DNA of 64,000 bases from Phytophthora sp. 'mugwort' (Eukaryota; Oomycota; Peronosporomycetes; Peronosporales; Peronosporaceae). The DNA lies in contig JAUCEF010000016.1 of the NCBI GenBank assembly GCA_033558025.1, forward strand, positions 2,852,001 through 2,916,000. The letters are read 5' to 3'. Made by a program: the position numbers and the translations under genes. Numbering within the stretch: position 1 is the stretch's first letter; every line of letters begins with the position of its first letter. Shown here piece by piece: positions 1-10,433 of this stretch. The notes under the pieces are model-generated. The model searched no databases. It was given only the letters and a program-made list of their open reading frames with translations, and was not told the DNA's origin.

Positions 1-1367
1 TGGCTCTTGCGGTGGTACTACTACCGTACAATACGATGACCCAACGTGCTGTAGGAATTCTGCGCTCACCCGCACGCTGGCCTCAAGTTGTATTTCTATC
101 TGACGTGGAGGATATGCTGCAGTTTCCGCTGTTAAAGCTGCTGGCGACCGCGGAAATGTTTACTATTGTATCCTCGCTTATTGAAGTCTGGCAACTGGAG
201 TCCATTCGATCGTGTGTGATGGATAGACTATTGGAAATGGACGGAGGCGCCCACATTAGCCCTTTTCGCGATTGGGAGTCGTGCGCCACGCTTATCCAAG
301 TGTTACTCGACGAGAAGACATTCGAAGCGAGTACGAAACGAGGAGCAGCGAATGCCAAAAGATTGGTAGAGAATGCGCTGAATCGCTCGTTGTTGGAGCG
401 TGTATACAATCTACTTCACGCCTTCACGAACGCATTCTCTAGCTGTCGAGCTGGTCTGGAGCTTTCAGAGACAATGGTCCAGTTGGGAGCATTGTTCACT
501 GCCGCGGAAGGATTTATCACTGTGCAACTCGCGTTGGAGGTGGTTTGGGAGCAGATGGAGCAGCCACTCTTCGTCGTGGCTCATGCACTGAACCCGCGCC
601 TGCGGCTACGCGACCTCAACAGCACAGAGGTTACCAAGCTGAGCACTTTAAGTGATTTCAGTGTCTCGTACTTTCGATCACTCTTTGGGCGCAAACCAAA
701 CTCTCTGCGAGGTGAGGTGACGGCATATCTGCACACGTCACATCGAGTGTTCATGAGTGAGTTTGTTGCCGAGTTTCGTATCCTGGACGATTATTTCCGC
801 TACTTGAGCGACGATTATCCGTCGCTGTCACTGTTAATGCAAGTGCTGCACTCCTTCTCGTCAATAACTCTGAGCCACTCCTCCCAATCAAGGAAGAAGA
901 AGAGCGTCGACAATATTTACAGTAACGACGAGCAGCAAAAGCTCGACTTCCTGCGTGATCGATGGGGTATTGTGTCTGGTGCGTCGTCGTCGGAATCTCA
1001 GGACGAGACAAAAAGCCGAATTGCTGCGCACAACGATCGTAGTGGGGCTGCCCTGCTGAATGCTGGCGTCGTCGTGGACGAGTGGAAGGAGGCTCTGGAA
1101 TCGAAGCTGCATGTGCGAGGTGTGGACTTTTCTCTTCTGGACGATAAGTTTGATGACGTTGAAGATGTGGAAATTGCAGTAGTTACTATGGAGCAAGGCG
1201 AGAACGGTGCACCAGTAGTGGCTGAGCAAACTATCGCGCACGGTCTCCGATTACCGTCGCTGGAACTTGACGACGAGCTGGCATATCCGTCGGCTTCTTT
1301 GCGCGCCGAGTTCTCAATGAAAGTGCCACTGAAGGACCTATTCAAAACGGCCGAGGCTACGATTTAG
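1..1367 (+). CDS. hAT-transposase-like protein, C-terminal part (5' end outside window)
   Basis: The reading frame is open from the left edge, so the start is outside the window; about 454 residues are visible before the TAG at 1365-1367. A segment near 587-622 reads VAHALNPRLRLRDLN, which resembles the conserved ALDPR block of hAT-type RNase H-fold transposases. The last third is acidic and low in complexity (about 1080-1340). I do not see the C-terminal hAT dimerisation motif. The frame is intact over more than 1.3 kb, so this may be a domesticated, host-retained transposase relative rather than a dead copy. The family call is tentative; an unrelated oomycete protein is possible. Confidence 0.5.
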   Translation, partial: ALAVVLLPYNTMTQRAVGILRSPARWPQVVFLSDVEDMLQFPLLKLLATAEMFTIVSSLIEVWQLESIRSCVMDRLLEMDGGAHISPFRDWESCATLIQVLLDEKTFEASTKRGAANAKRLVENALNRSLLERVYNLLHAFTNAFSSCRAGLELSETMVQLGALFTAAEGFITVQLALEVVWEQMEQPLFVVAHALNPRLRLRDLNSTEVTKLSTLSDFSVSYFRSLFGRKPNSLRGEVTAYLHTSHRVFMSEFVAEFRILDDYFRYLSDDYPSLSLLMQVLHSFSSITLSHSSQSRKKKSVDNIYSNDEQQKLDFLRDRWGIVSGASSSESQDETKSRIAAHNDRSGAALLNAGVVVDEWKEALESKLHVRGVDFSLLDDKFDDVEDVEIAVVTMEQGENGAPVVAEQTIAHGLRLPSLELDDELAYPSASLRAEFSMKVPLKDLFKTAEATI

Positions 1368-1485
1368 AGAGGAAGCAGTCACAATGCGTACAATTGATGT
1401 GAGGTTGTGTGCGGCATAAGGTTTACTTCATGGCGCTACTAATACCTGCAAGCAATATCGGCTAATGGTGGTGGCTCGAATCATT

Positions 1486-3127
1486 TCACTGACGTGTCGG
1501 CAGAATCTTGCCCTCGCATGGTCCAAAGCCTATCCTGTAGCCGTCTCCCTCGCAGAATCCGTTGATCGTCACGGTGTCGCCATCCTGCAGGAACTTGCGC
1601 GTGATGCCACTGTCTCCGAGAACAATATCACGAGACCCCTGCCAGCTCAGCTCCAACATCGAGCCCAAGCTGTCGTCCGTACTGCCACTGATAGTGCCAC
1701 TGCCCAGTAGATCTCCTGGCTGCATGTTGCACCCCGTGACTGTGTGGTGCACAAGCTGTTGCTTCATATTCCAGTACATGTTGCGGAAGTTGCTCTTCGT
1801 AATGGCGTAGGCTTGATCAGAACCCTCCGGCTTCACCGAGACCTACACAAAATCACAAGCGGCAACTGTCAGCAGACTTTAAATATCACACAGTTTCCTT
1901 CTGCAACTTACGTTCAGCTTGATGTCGTAGGTATCACGAGCGTAGTTCGGGTCTGTAATGTACGGGAGTGGCGTTGGGTTCTTCTGGGTCGGCCCAAAGC
2001 TTGGCTCACAGCGGAACGGCTCCAAGGCAGCGAGCGGCACGACCCATGGTGAAATGGTAGTCGCAAAATTTTTGGCTCCAAAAGGTCCGAGAGGAACGTA
2101 CTCCCACTTTTGAATGTCGCGAGCTGCCACGCAGACTTGAAAGTAAGTCCAAGGCCATTTTTATCGCGAGAACGAATCATTACTCACCGCTCCAGTCATT
2201 CATCAACACCACACCAAAGATATGGTCCTCTGCCTTGCTCATCGGAATCGGCTCGCCGAGGTTGTTCGGTGATCCCACAAAGAAAGCCTGGAGGAAAGAT
2301 TCGTCATTAGAGCTGGCAACATTGAAAGAGAGTGCACACACAGCAGCGAGCACCTACCATTTCAAGCTCGTAGTCAAGGACACGACACGGTCCGTAGACG
2401 GATCCTTTTGATGGATCAGCCTTGTCGGCCTGCAGCTGGCCGCACGGACGACGCACATTGGTGCCGGATGTGACAATCGACGAGGAGCGTCCATGGTAGC
2501 CGACGGGCAAGTGCAACCTGCGGAAGTTTGACACCAAAACAGTGCGTATGGTTATTAGAACTGTTGAATAGCATAGTGCAACGTAAGCTGGTGGACGCAC
2601 CAGTTGGGTTGGAGCGCATTGTCTTCGCCGCGGAACATGCGGCCAACGTTGGTGGCATGTTCGCGCGACGAGTAGAAGTCCGTGTAGTCGCCTACTTTGG
2701 CCGGTAGGTGCATGTGCACACTCTTCATGGGGACCAGCGCATGCTGTCGGAACGCCTCGTTGTCGCGCAGCGTTGGCACGTCGGCAGACAGCAGACGCTG
2801 CACGGTCGCGCGTGCCGTGGCCCATGCCTTGGGGCCTTGCGCCATGAACCTGTTGAGCGTGGAGTCGTGGAAGCAGGCGGCGTCGAAGCCCTCGAAAAGA
2901 CCTTCCATTTCCACCACAGACAAGTCCAGCACCTGGATGTATAGACGCACAGGTAGTTGGTTAGCTACGAGCAGCTAGGTTGTTATCCTATGAGAGACAG
3001 AGATACGTACGAAGTCTCCGATGGCGACGCCCACGCGCTTCTTGTCGCTGTTCTTAGTGGAGAAGATACCGTACGGTAGGTTCTGGAGGGGGAAATCGCA
3101 GTCAGAGGTGACGGGTACGAAACTCAT
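1486..3127 (-). CDS. FAH: Fumarylacetoacetase, six exons
   Basis: Splits 4-fumarylacetoacetate into fumarate and acetoacetate, the last step of tyrosine and phenylalanine breakdown in the cytosol. Exons on the minus strand: 3127-3011, 2932-2601, 2517-2355, 2287-2188, 2123-1912 and 1842-1486. All five introns (67-84 bp) are GT-AG, and the spliced length of 1281 nt gives 426 residues, close to the animal enzyme (about 419). The protein opens [20 protein letters not shown], which matches the family start and decides the ATG at 3127 over upstream in-frame ATGs. The exon 2-3 junction rebuilds [11 protein letters not shown], exon 4-5 rebuilds [19 protein letters not shown], and exon 6 holds the [11 protein letters not shown] and [11 protein letters not shown] blocks of the catalytic domain. 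All joins keep frame. Looks functional. Confidence 0.95.
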
Positions 3128-5069
3128 GACGGGCTGCTGCTGCGGGGTTAAGCTCTTGTTGGCAAATGATGCTAGATGTCGATCTTCCAAGGCTTATCTT
3201 GAGTAACGCGTCCCAACAGATCGTTGGGACGCCTTGAAGTTAAACGGAAATGGGTCCAGGTGGAAACGGACCTATTCGTTTCAATGGAGCATAAATGGAC
3301 ATAGGGCTTTTAACGCTTTTTATCTTTTTGGCAGAAAATGTGTAGGCGTTTCTTTGCCGTTTTGTTTTTATTGAATACACCCGGGAGCGCCGATATAAAC
3401 AATTGTTACCTGCAATTATATGACAAAAACTGAAAAATAGACAGATAGGTCTGAGCTTTCGACCAGCACTGAGTTCTGTTCTGTACTCAGGTGGATTAGG
3501 GAACATCCTCATTGTGTGGTACACATACACCCACTTCTTCGGTGGCTGCCCCCCCCCCCCGCATTTCGCGATCGCTACCCACCCGACCAGCAGCAGAAGC
3601 AGGAGGCACTTGTCAAGGAACCCCCTCTCGACGCATACAAGCTGGCTAAGGCCGCAGCCAACCTCAAGAAGAAGCAAGGGCTTGCCCAGAGGTACCGCCG
3701 CGTTCCGTGAAGTCGCCCAGAGCTTCACCAGCTGCACGCGTTCGCCGAGGAAGGCTCGCCACGCCCGAGGATCTCAAGAGAAGCAGCACAGGCTTCAGGA
3801 GTCGCCGCCGCGCCTATGCCACCCTCGTCTAGGGCACCACGGATAGCCCAAACCGGTGGCTGACACCAAGGGTCGCAGCAGTTGAAGGTCGTGACAAGAG
3901 GCCGACGCACACGCATCCGGGCGCTCGACACCGGGACGGGCAACAGGCGCTTGTCGACAGGGATATCAGCGCCGCTCAGGACACGCAGTCTTCGGACGCT
4001 GCCAAGGAGAGCGAGGCGTCAGCGGGAAGGAGATCAAGGTGCCGGTCTCTGCTCGATAGTGTCAAGGTGCTTAAGTTTATAGCTGTCGGGCTAGTGGCTT
4101 TCATTTTGGCGTTTAAACAAGCAAATATGAACGGCTATATTTATATATTTCCGGTACGCAACGCAGATTGCTTCCGCGTCGCGCAGAGGTTTCAAGAATG
4201 CCTGGCTGTCGCTGTTGTCAGTGTACTGCTTCAGGGAGGTCGAGAATGGGGTGAAGCGAATTACGAAGACGAGAAGCGTCGATTTCTGGAGGAGCTACCA
4301 GCTCCTGAAAAAACTGTCCGAGCCAAAGCAACAGCAAAAGATAAGTGTGGGGTAAGAGGAAGCGGCTGCTAAACAAAATGAGTGAAGCTCGGAAAGCAAA
4401 GAAGCAGAGTGACAGGGAAACGGAATAAATCCTCAACTGGCTTCCGATAAACGCTACCCCCCCCCCCCCCAAAAAAAAAAAAAATTAAAAAAATCTCAAC
4501 ATGATTTTCATGCATTCATACTATAGACAAATAGTATGCAAAGTATGGTCACTTCAACTTCAACTACCTCTTCCGGATTTTTGCAGCCCTGACATCAATT
4601 CGTGCGCTATGAACGTACAGAAACCTAAAACGCGTTGTATGAACGTTCACCGGTAACTTCTATAGACTAGTTTGCGCCAAAAACAGCATCCGCAACTTTA
4701 CACGAGAGATATCAACCATTTGGGAGCTTGAACACCAACATATATCGTCGGGGCTGCAACTTTAACTATTCAACATTTACAATCGGTTTTCCGGTTTCTA
4801 AACGATGCGAATCAACGTCGTAATGATGCTACACCGGCATATGTGCCGCGCATGTCTCCGTTAGGATTAATCGCGTGTCCATATTGAACACCTCGTCGAT
4901 TTGATCTTGACGCTGCAAATCATGTGTAGGTCAGGTAAAGCTGAAGTTGAGTTGAATTATACTCTCTGCCAAACAATTCGCATGAACTAGCTTTATCAAA
5001 TTATCCTTTAGCTATTTTTCATTTATCAAATCATGCATATTTTAAAGCATTATTATTTTTATGTTCAGC
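3128..5069. other. Gene-poor stretch with decayed ORFs
   Basis: No recognisable gene. Plus-strand open frames at about 3514-3846 and 3882-4372 overlap in different frames; one contains a hydrophobic stretch (FIAVGLVAFILAF, about 4073-4111). They look like remnants of one decayed gene of unknown type. There are homopolymer runs at 3550-3559 (C) and 4456-4484 (C then A). An inverted copy of the 27-bp repeat described at 5924 lies at 4578-4604. Confidence 0.4.
4578..4604 (-). repeat. 27-bp dispersed repeat, copy 1 (inverted)
   Basis: Reverse complement of a motif found at 5924-5950 and 6085-6111, sharing CACGAATTGA and CAGGGCTGCA. The CAGGGCTGCAAAA core resembles hAT-type terminal repeats, so these may be ends of short non-autonomous elements. 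Confidence 0.5.
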
Positions 5070-5760
5070 TGCTGTAATTCACTATGGATGATGAACAAGA
5101 TACAAGAAAATAATTAATTATTTATTAAAAGAAAATGAAATTAAATTAATTTTATTTATAAAAAGTTCTGTAAAAGATACTTTTTTAAATCAAGAACTTT
5201 CTATTAAATGTTGGTGGTAAATTAATTTGTAAAATTATTTAAAAAGTTATGGTAAAATTAATAGGAAAAACTGTTAGATTAAAAAATAAATGTTTTTTAA
5301 AGTTCATTTGAAAATATTAATATATTTTTTATTGATAAAACTTTTCTTTTTCCAACAGATTTAAAAATTTATAGTAACAACAATTGTTTTGGAACATCTT
5401 TAGGTTTGATATCTTTAACAATAACTAATAATTTGTATACATTTTAATAAAAAAATTGAATTTAATGTAGTTTTTAGTGGTTTAAAAAATTCCATAATTT
5501 AATTCTGCAAATGTTGTTTTAAATTCATTAAAATGATATTTAATATCATATTCATGAAAAAAATTAAACAAAATATTGATAAACAACTTTCACGAGATGA
5601 ATTAAAAGCTATTTTTAATGTATATTCAGATAAATATGGAGATAATCGGATTCGAACCGATAACCTTATATTTGCTAAACATACTTTCTACCAGTTAAAT
5701 ATATCCCCAGTATGTATTGTGAAGCGCTCCTGGAGACGCATTCTAATTGCCTCAACGAGT
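5070..5760. other. AT-rich organelle-like insert (possible NUMT)
   Basis: Base composition changes abruptly to very AT-rich relative to the flanks. Short frames rich in Lys, Asn, Ile, Leu and Phe are readable but broken (for example about 5113-5219 and 5533-5772, plus strand), as expected for a decaying mitochondrial fragment. A tRNA fold lies at 5638-5708 on the minus strand. I could not identify the protein genes; they might be remnants of mitochondrial ribosomal-protein ORFs. GC content returns to normal near 5720. Confidence 0.5.
5638..5708 (-). tRNA. tRNA-like gene, organelle type, anticodon AGC by position
   Basis: The minus strand folds as a 71-nt cloverleaf. The acceptor arm GGGGATA pairs with TATCTCC (one G-U). 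The T arm ATCGG/CCGAT encloses TTCGAAT, the anticodon stem TATGT/ATATA encloses TTAGCAA, and the D stem is short (3 bp). T33 is present. The anticodon reads AGC (Ala). Organelles normally use UGC for Ala, so A34 may be a decay mutation in a transferred mitochondrial gene. There is no encoded CCA. It is probably not functional in the nucleus. Confidence 0.6.
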
Positions 5761-5923
5761 ACTAATACATAGAGAATTAACAACAGGGCTGCTAAAAGAA
5801 AATGTGTGGTATGTAACATGCAAGTCAACGTAACCGTTCGCGGTATTGGACGTGTTCACTAGTCTAAAGAAGATTTTGGCGAACGTCCATATAACAAGCT
5901 GCAGGTTTCAAAAAGGTCATACA

Positions 5924-5950
5924 ACACGAATTGATGCCAGGGCTGCACAA
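5924..5950 (+). repeat. 27-bp dispersed repeat, copy 2
   Basis: Direct copy of the motif at 6085-6111, with the identity starting a few bases earlier (CATACAACACGAATTGA). See the entry at 4578. Confidence 0.55.
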
Positions 5951-6084
5951 TTCCGAAAGTGGAAGCTCCCAAGTTGGCATGAAGCTGCGGAAGCTATTGC
6001 AGGTGTGCATTACGCTTTAGAGATTCTTACCCAAAAACAAAATTCGTGACAGCATGATGATGCCTGTTTCAGAGAATTCATACA

Positions 6085-6111
6085 ACACGAATTGACGTCA
6101 GGGCTGCAAAA
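6085..6111 (+). repeat. 27-bp dispersed repeat, copy 3
   Basis: Third copy. A TGCAGCCCTG at about 6268-6277 could be the opposite terminus of a roughly 180-bp MITE that starts with CAGGGCTGCAAAA at about 6099, but I see no matching 8-bp target duplication. Confidence 0.5.
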
Positions 6112-6331
6112 CGTCCGAATTAAACTAAAGTTCCTGACTTCCGCGCCTACCAGACAGCATATCGATTCGCTATAGCATCGCATAATTGGTTTTCCGACCA
6201 CGTTGCAGTCTGGATCAACCACAAAAGTATGTCAAGAAGCAACAAATGTATTTACTTAGAAAACGTGCAGCCCTGCTCTCCAAGTTCTATAAAAACGCAA
6301 GATAGTCTGACGGAGTCAGCTGAAATTAGTC

Positions 6332-7143
6332 CTAACAGAGCGCGTAGGAAACAATCGCCGGGCGTCCACGTTGGCTTCTTGTTGACGGCTTGACACGCTT
6401 CACACGCCTATCCACGAAGCGGCGCTCTATTCCTGGCCAGCCTGGAATTTGCTGGTTGGCTTGTTTCAAGCAGGCAAGGAGATTCACACACGCTCCAAAC
6501 GTGTAGAAAGCTCGGCAACTGCACCTCCCCGCACCTAAATCCACCGTCCACCCAACCACTGGCTGACCACGGCGTTCCATCCGACGGTTGTTTTGTTCGC
6601 CTTCCTCAGCTTCTTGGCGTTTTCGTGTGGGTCAAGACAGCTGCGTACATGATATTCACTTGGTCATCCGCTGGAACCGTCCAACAGAAACTGCACGCTC
6701 TCCACCAGCGTTGCGAATACGAGCTGGCTTAACGTCTTTCTCCACCAGCTCGCGGATAGCAGCTTTCATTTCGAGGGATAGCTCCGTGTGCTTGACAGGG
6801 GCGCTGGAAAGAAGCGTGATCCGCGTGTTGGTAAATGTGACACTGGCTCGTGCGGCCACAGCACACGGTCTTGAGCTTGAATTTTGCAAGCGGAACGAGC
6901 AGGAGAGCATGACTCTGACTTGCAGCAGTAGATTCGGTGCCGCATGGGATGGTCGTCGACGTTGCTGGGGCAGAGTGTCGTCGCTGAGCTGGCTTGCAAT
7001 CCCTCCCATCGGATGCATGGCGTCGAGCTCGGTTGATGCGCTTCTCGCCGAGAGGGTTGTGGATGAGACGCCCAGTTGTAGTGTGATGACATGGTCGTAG
7101 TGTTTCCGGGTTTTGAGCTCTCCAAACTGAGCTCCCAGCTCAA
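6332..7143 (-). pseudogene. MULE transposase remnant with SWIM-like finger
   Basis: Two pieces of a Mutator-like transposase are readable on the minus strand. The upstream piece (about 7018-6656) includes LSLEMKAAIRELVEKDVKPA, typical of the N-terminal part of oomycete MULE proteins. The downstream piece (6580-6332) has the SWIM-type C-x-C then C signature (CSCRAFYTFGAC) with Asn where the family has His, followed by an Arg/Lys-rich tail. The catalytic DDE region that should lie between them is missing, so this is an internally deleted, dead copy. Family assignment is by eye. Confidence 0.65.
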
Positions 7144-8006
7144 TGTAGCGAGTCTCTAAGCACCAGTCGATTCACTGCAGGCAACTATCGCTCCTGATTT
7201 GACGTTCCGCATTAGGGGTATATGTAAGGAGAAACTTACAAGGCAGTCATCGAAACCTACAGCACTTAGTGTATTGCCCAGTACAAAAGTCGATGTATCA
7301 GGCTTTTCGTACAGAAGTCAGTCGTTTTGGTTCAAAAATAAAGTTCTCTCCAATTACATGTACACTTCCTACAGTACATGTATGTACAGTTCGCTGGTGA
7401 ACAAGCAGCCAATAAAACAAGTGTTTTTACTCATGTCAGATTAATATAAACATAATCCATGTATTATAGTATGTTTTACATCGAGGTACTACTTTTACAT
7501 GTATTAATTATGTATGTATTTCGAAGTACTACATATTTTAATTTAGAGTATTTCAATGCTCTTGGACTACTTCCTTCAACATGATATGTGACGAACAATG
7601 AAGTGCTTCGCTACAAACGGCGGCGGACACAGTATGTGGCGCTGACGAGGGAGTTCATCAGGATCACCCGCTTCAAGCTGACGGAAAACAGACTTTATTT
7701 TCATGTCACGAAGACGATGGCCCCTCCTCGGTTACTTCACCAGTGGTTTATGAATGGCACATTGCCATCTTCTCTGTGGAGCACAGAGCGTGCTTCACAG
7801 GAGCAGCCACGCAACCGCACTTCTTCTCAGCCGAGCGTCTTAACCCGCACGGCATAAGAGCTTACAGTCGAACGAGCTGGACGAGCTGGCTGCCGCTACG
7901 CTGTTGGATGTCTGCAGGAGGGAGGCTGAATCGAGCGGGGTGCAACATCGTTGACATACGACTCCAGCAATTTCAACAAATGATTATCATATTCATATGT
8001 GCATTT
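7144..8006. other. Intergenic, no gene recognised
   Basis: Only short frames. One at 7588-7857 (plus) is basic at its start and is followed by other frames without a recognisable domain. AT-rich around 7330-7560. The 3' end of the IST1-like gene enters from the right. Confidence 0.4.
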
Positions 8007-9263
8007 CTAGAACGTGAAGGAGGCGTTATCCTGGTCGTGGCGGTCTTGGCGCTTCCGAAGTCTCTCAAAACGTGCAGTGAGTTCGTCAAAATCTGGGATA
8101 CCTCCATTTGCTGCTGAGGCTGCTGTTACTCCCGGAGCTGGTGCACTGGCAGCTGGAGGGGGGAGTCCTTCTGTATACGGTGCTGGTGTTGGCACAGATT
8201 GTGTTGATTGTTCATCAACGCTCTCATACTGTTGCGCGGAGACCGGCTGGGACGACCTGGTAGAGTAGTAATGCGTTGGCTGGTTCGTGTAGGTGGCCAC
8301 ACTACGCCGCGACAGAGAAAACTGCAGGGATGCAGGGGCACCAGCTTCTTCGCCCGGTTTGCCGGAAGGAACGTTGGGTAAATAAGACGGAACGTTGCCG
8401 GGTGGAGGGGCCTATACGTATTGCAAAACATAAAAGTCAGTATCTCTTAAGTGCTAAAGTTCTCAAATCCTTATCCAGTCGCAACACGTACCGATGCGTA
8501 CAGAGCAGCAAACTCCGGTCCAGACACAGCAGCACTCATGACCGTCGCGCCGGTCGGTGCTGGAATCGGTGCCAGTGGGTCCGCCACCTCGGCCACGTCA
8601 GGCTCCCAGTCCACTTTGAATTCCTTGGCGATCTCCTTCATGTAATTAACCACGAGGAATGCGCTCGGAGGCTGAACGCTGAGCTTTTGGATCACGCGCT
8701 CGTTTACGCAGCCATCGACGTTGCGGATGGCGGCGGCCTCGAAGTCCTGTCCGTATTTCTTGGTGAGCTGCTTTTTTACCTCCGCAAGCTCCGGGATCTC
8801 CGTGCGACTCGCCGCCCAGATAAGCGTGCACACAGCCTCGCGCATGTCGTATGGGCAGTCAGCCTCCGTCTTGATCAGGTTCTATACGACAAATAATACA
8901 TGTTAGTGCGCAGCCAGCTCGAGAGGACAGCCGAGCTCTACCCGACACGGCGTACCGCTCGCTCGGCCAGGAGCTCGCACAGCAGCTCCAGGATCTCGTA
9001 GCCTTCCATCGTAAAGTCGTCGCGAATGATCCCCTCCACCTACAAGACGGTGTCAGTACCGCGCAACATCCAGTTACATGTAACCCACCGACGCCGCTGC
9101 TCACCCGGATGCGCGCCTTCTCCTCCTTGCCGTCCGCCAGTAGCCGGGCGACCTCCCTCCGCTGCGCCACAGCCGCGTTCGCCTTCTTGTTCTTAACAAT
9201 GCCGATGCGATGCACCGCCATCTTGAGGTTGGGCTTGAGCTTATTCACGTTGAAGCCGAACAT
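8007..9263 (-). CDS. IST1: IST1-like ESCRT-III regulator of Vps4, four exons
   Basis: Acts with CHMP1/Did2 to regulate the Vps4 ATPase in multivesicular-body sorting and cytokinesis. Minus-strand exons: 9263-9105, 9039-8956, 8881-8492 and 8411-8007; introns of 65-80 bp with GT-AG ends. Spliced length is 1038 nt, 345 residues. The protein begins MFGFNVNKLKPNLKMAVHRI, matching the IST1 alpha-1 helix. EEKARIRVEGIIRDD spans the exon 1-2 join, and AVCTLIWAASR and KLSVQPPSAFLV follow as in the family. The C terminus (from about residue 218) is Pro/Ser/Ala-rich and ends with a charged helix. Start is set by homology; an ATG ten codons upstream is in frame. Looks intact. Confidence 0.93.
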
Positions 9264-9570
9264 GCGGACGTCGTTGTTCTGGTAGTGACGCACAGTCAGC
9301 TTAATATTTCCGCCCTTTGCATCTGATCGGGATGAAATGCTACACTAAGTACGAATGCAAGTGCCGAACAGCTACTGTACCTAGGTCACTGCACGCTACA
9401 GTATTTATTGAAGACATCGACCATTTTGCCCATGCAATTTTCATTTCCTGGTCTACATGCCGCGCTGGCGTCAACTTCATCTCCTCCTTCTGGTAGTACC
9501 TCGTTCTATACGTCCTGCGTGCGCGCCGCAACGTTCGTTGGTTGTGTCTGTCTGCCCGCCTGCCTGCTAA

Positions 9571-10185
9571 TTAATCTGCCCACGACACGGGCTTCTTCCG
9601 CCCCGTGTACGTTCGTCTAGTGGCGCTGCTGCGCGTGGTCATGACGGGGCTGTTGGTTTCGGACACGCCCGAGTTGGTGAGCAGGTCGGTGGAGCTCGTG
9701 TCGCTCACGCGCCGCATGGCCTCCTCAGCCGCGGCCTTCCGGCGGCTGTGAAACATACTTCGCTTGCGCACACTGGGATTCGCAGCGCTGCCGTCCGATC
9801 CGCTGGAGCCTGAGTCGCTCATGTGGCTCGAGCGCTCGGACACGCCGCTCCGCTCCAACCGGTCATGCTGCTCCTGTTGGCGTCGTTCGATCACGTCGCG
9901 GGGCTCGAAGTAGACCAGGTCTGGGTCAGCGGCTGGCGACGAGGACAACGCCTGCGTCTTGTCACCACTACCGCCGGCACTTTGGGGTGGCGACGCACCG
10001 GTAGCCTCCTCCTCTTTGCTGATGTTGTTGCCCGCGTATTTCTTGTGCAGCACGCGAAAGTAGTACCAGCCCGTGATGGTCGCGTACGAGAACCAGATGA
10101 AGGCGCTCTTGCGCAGCTTGGCACTGCTGGCCAGCACCGCTGCGAAGACCACGGGCAGCAGCAGCAGCCACAGCAGCACGGCCAT
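9571..10185 (-). CDS. Small N-terminally anchored membrane protein, unknown function
   Basis: 204 residues, single exon. Residues about 1-20 form a strongly hydrophobic segment (VLLWLLLLPVVFAAVLAS) that can act as a signal anchor. A second weakly hydrophobic stretch (about 29-45, AFIWFSYATITGWYYF) could be a second membrane pass. The rest is hydrophilic, rich in Ser, Arg and Glu, with a basic C terminus ending KKPVSWAD. I do not recognise a family. It is transcribed divergently from the IFT54 gene with a 248-bp gap, so the two may share a promoter region. Confidence 0.7.
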   Translation of the reverse strand: MAVLLWLLLLPVVFAAVLASSAKLRKSAFIWFSYATITGWYYFRVLHKKYAGNNISKEEEATGASPPQSAGGSGDKTQALSSSPAADPDLVYFEPRDVIERRQQEQHDRLERSGVSERSSHMSDSGSSGSDGSAANPSVRKRSMFHSRRKAAAEEAMRRVSDTSSTDLLTNSGVSETNSPVMTTRSSATRRTYTGRKKPVSWAD

Positions 10186-10433
10186 GTCGGATAAGCGCTC
10201 GGTCTTCGACGACGATGTGTTATTACGTCACGTTTTCTTTTCCGGTACTGGCTTATGGTCCGCTCTGTCGTAATCTTATATATGTTTTAAAAATTGTGCG
10301 GTTTATTTCAAAAATAGCGCGATTTTTTAATTTCATGTCGCATATTGGGTGCGTCACATGATTGGTGTTGGCCACTTAACCCGTAGACTTCGACCTCAAG
10401 CGTCTCTTCAAGATCCACACTCCTTTAACCGCC
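10186..10433. promoter_or_regulatory. Divergent promoter interval
   Basis: Short AT-rich gap between the start codons of the membrane-protein gene (minus) and the IFT54 gene (plus). It includes a TATATATG-like stretch near 10275 and an A/T run near 10315-10335. No specific binding motif is recognised; the call rests on gene geometry. Confidence 0.4.

Noticed and set aside
9823..10273. Plus-strand frames opposite the small membrane protein
   Set aside because: They are shadows of a GC-rich minus-strand gene, with no recognisable domain.
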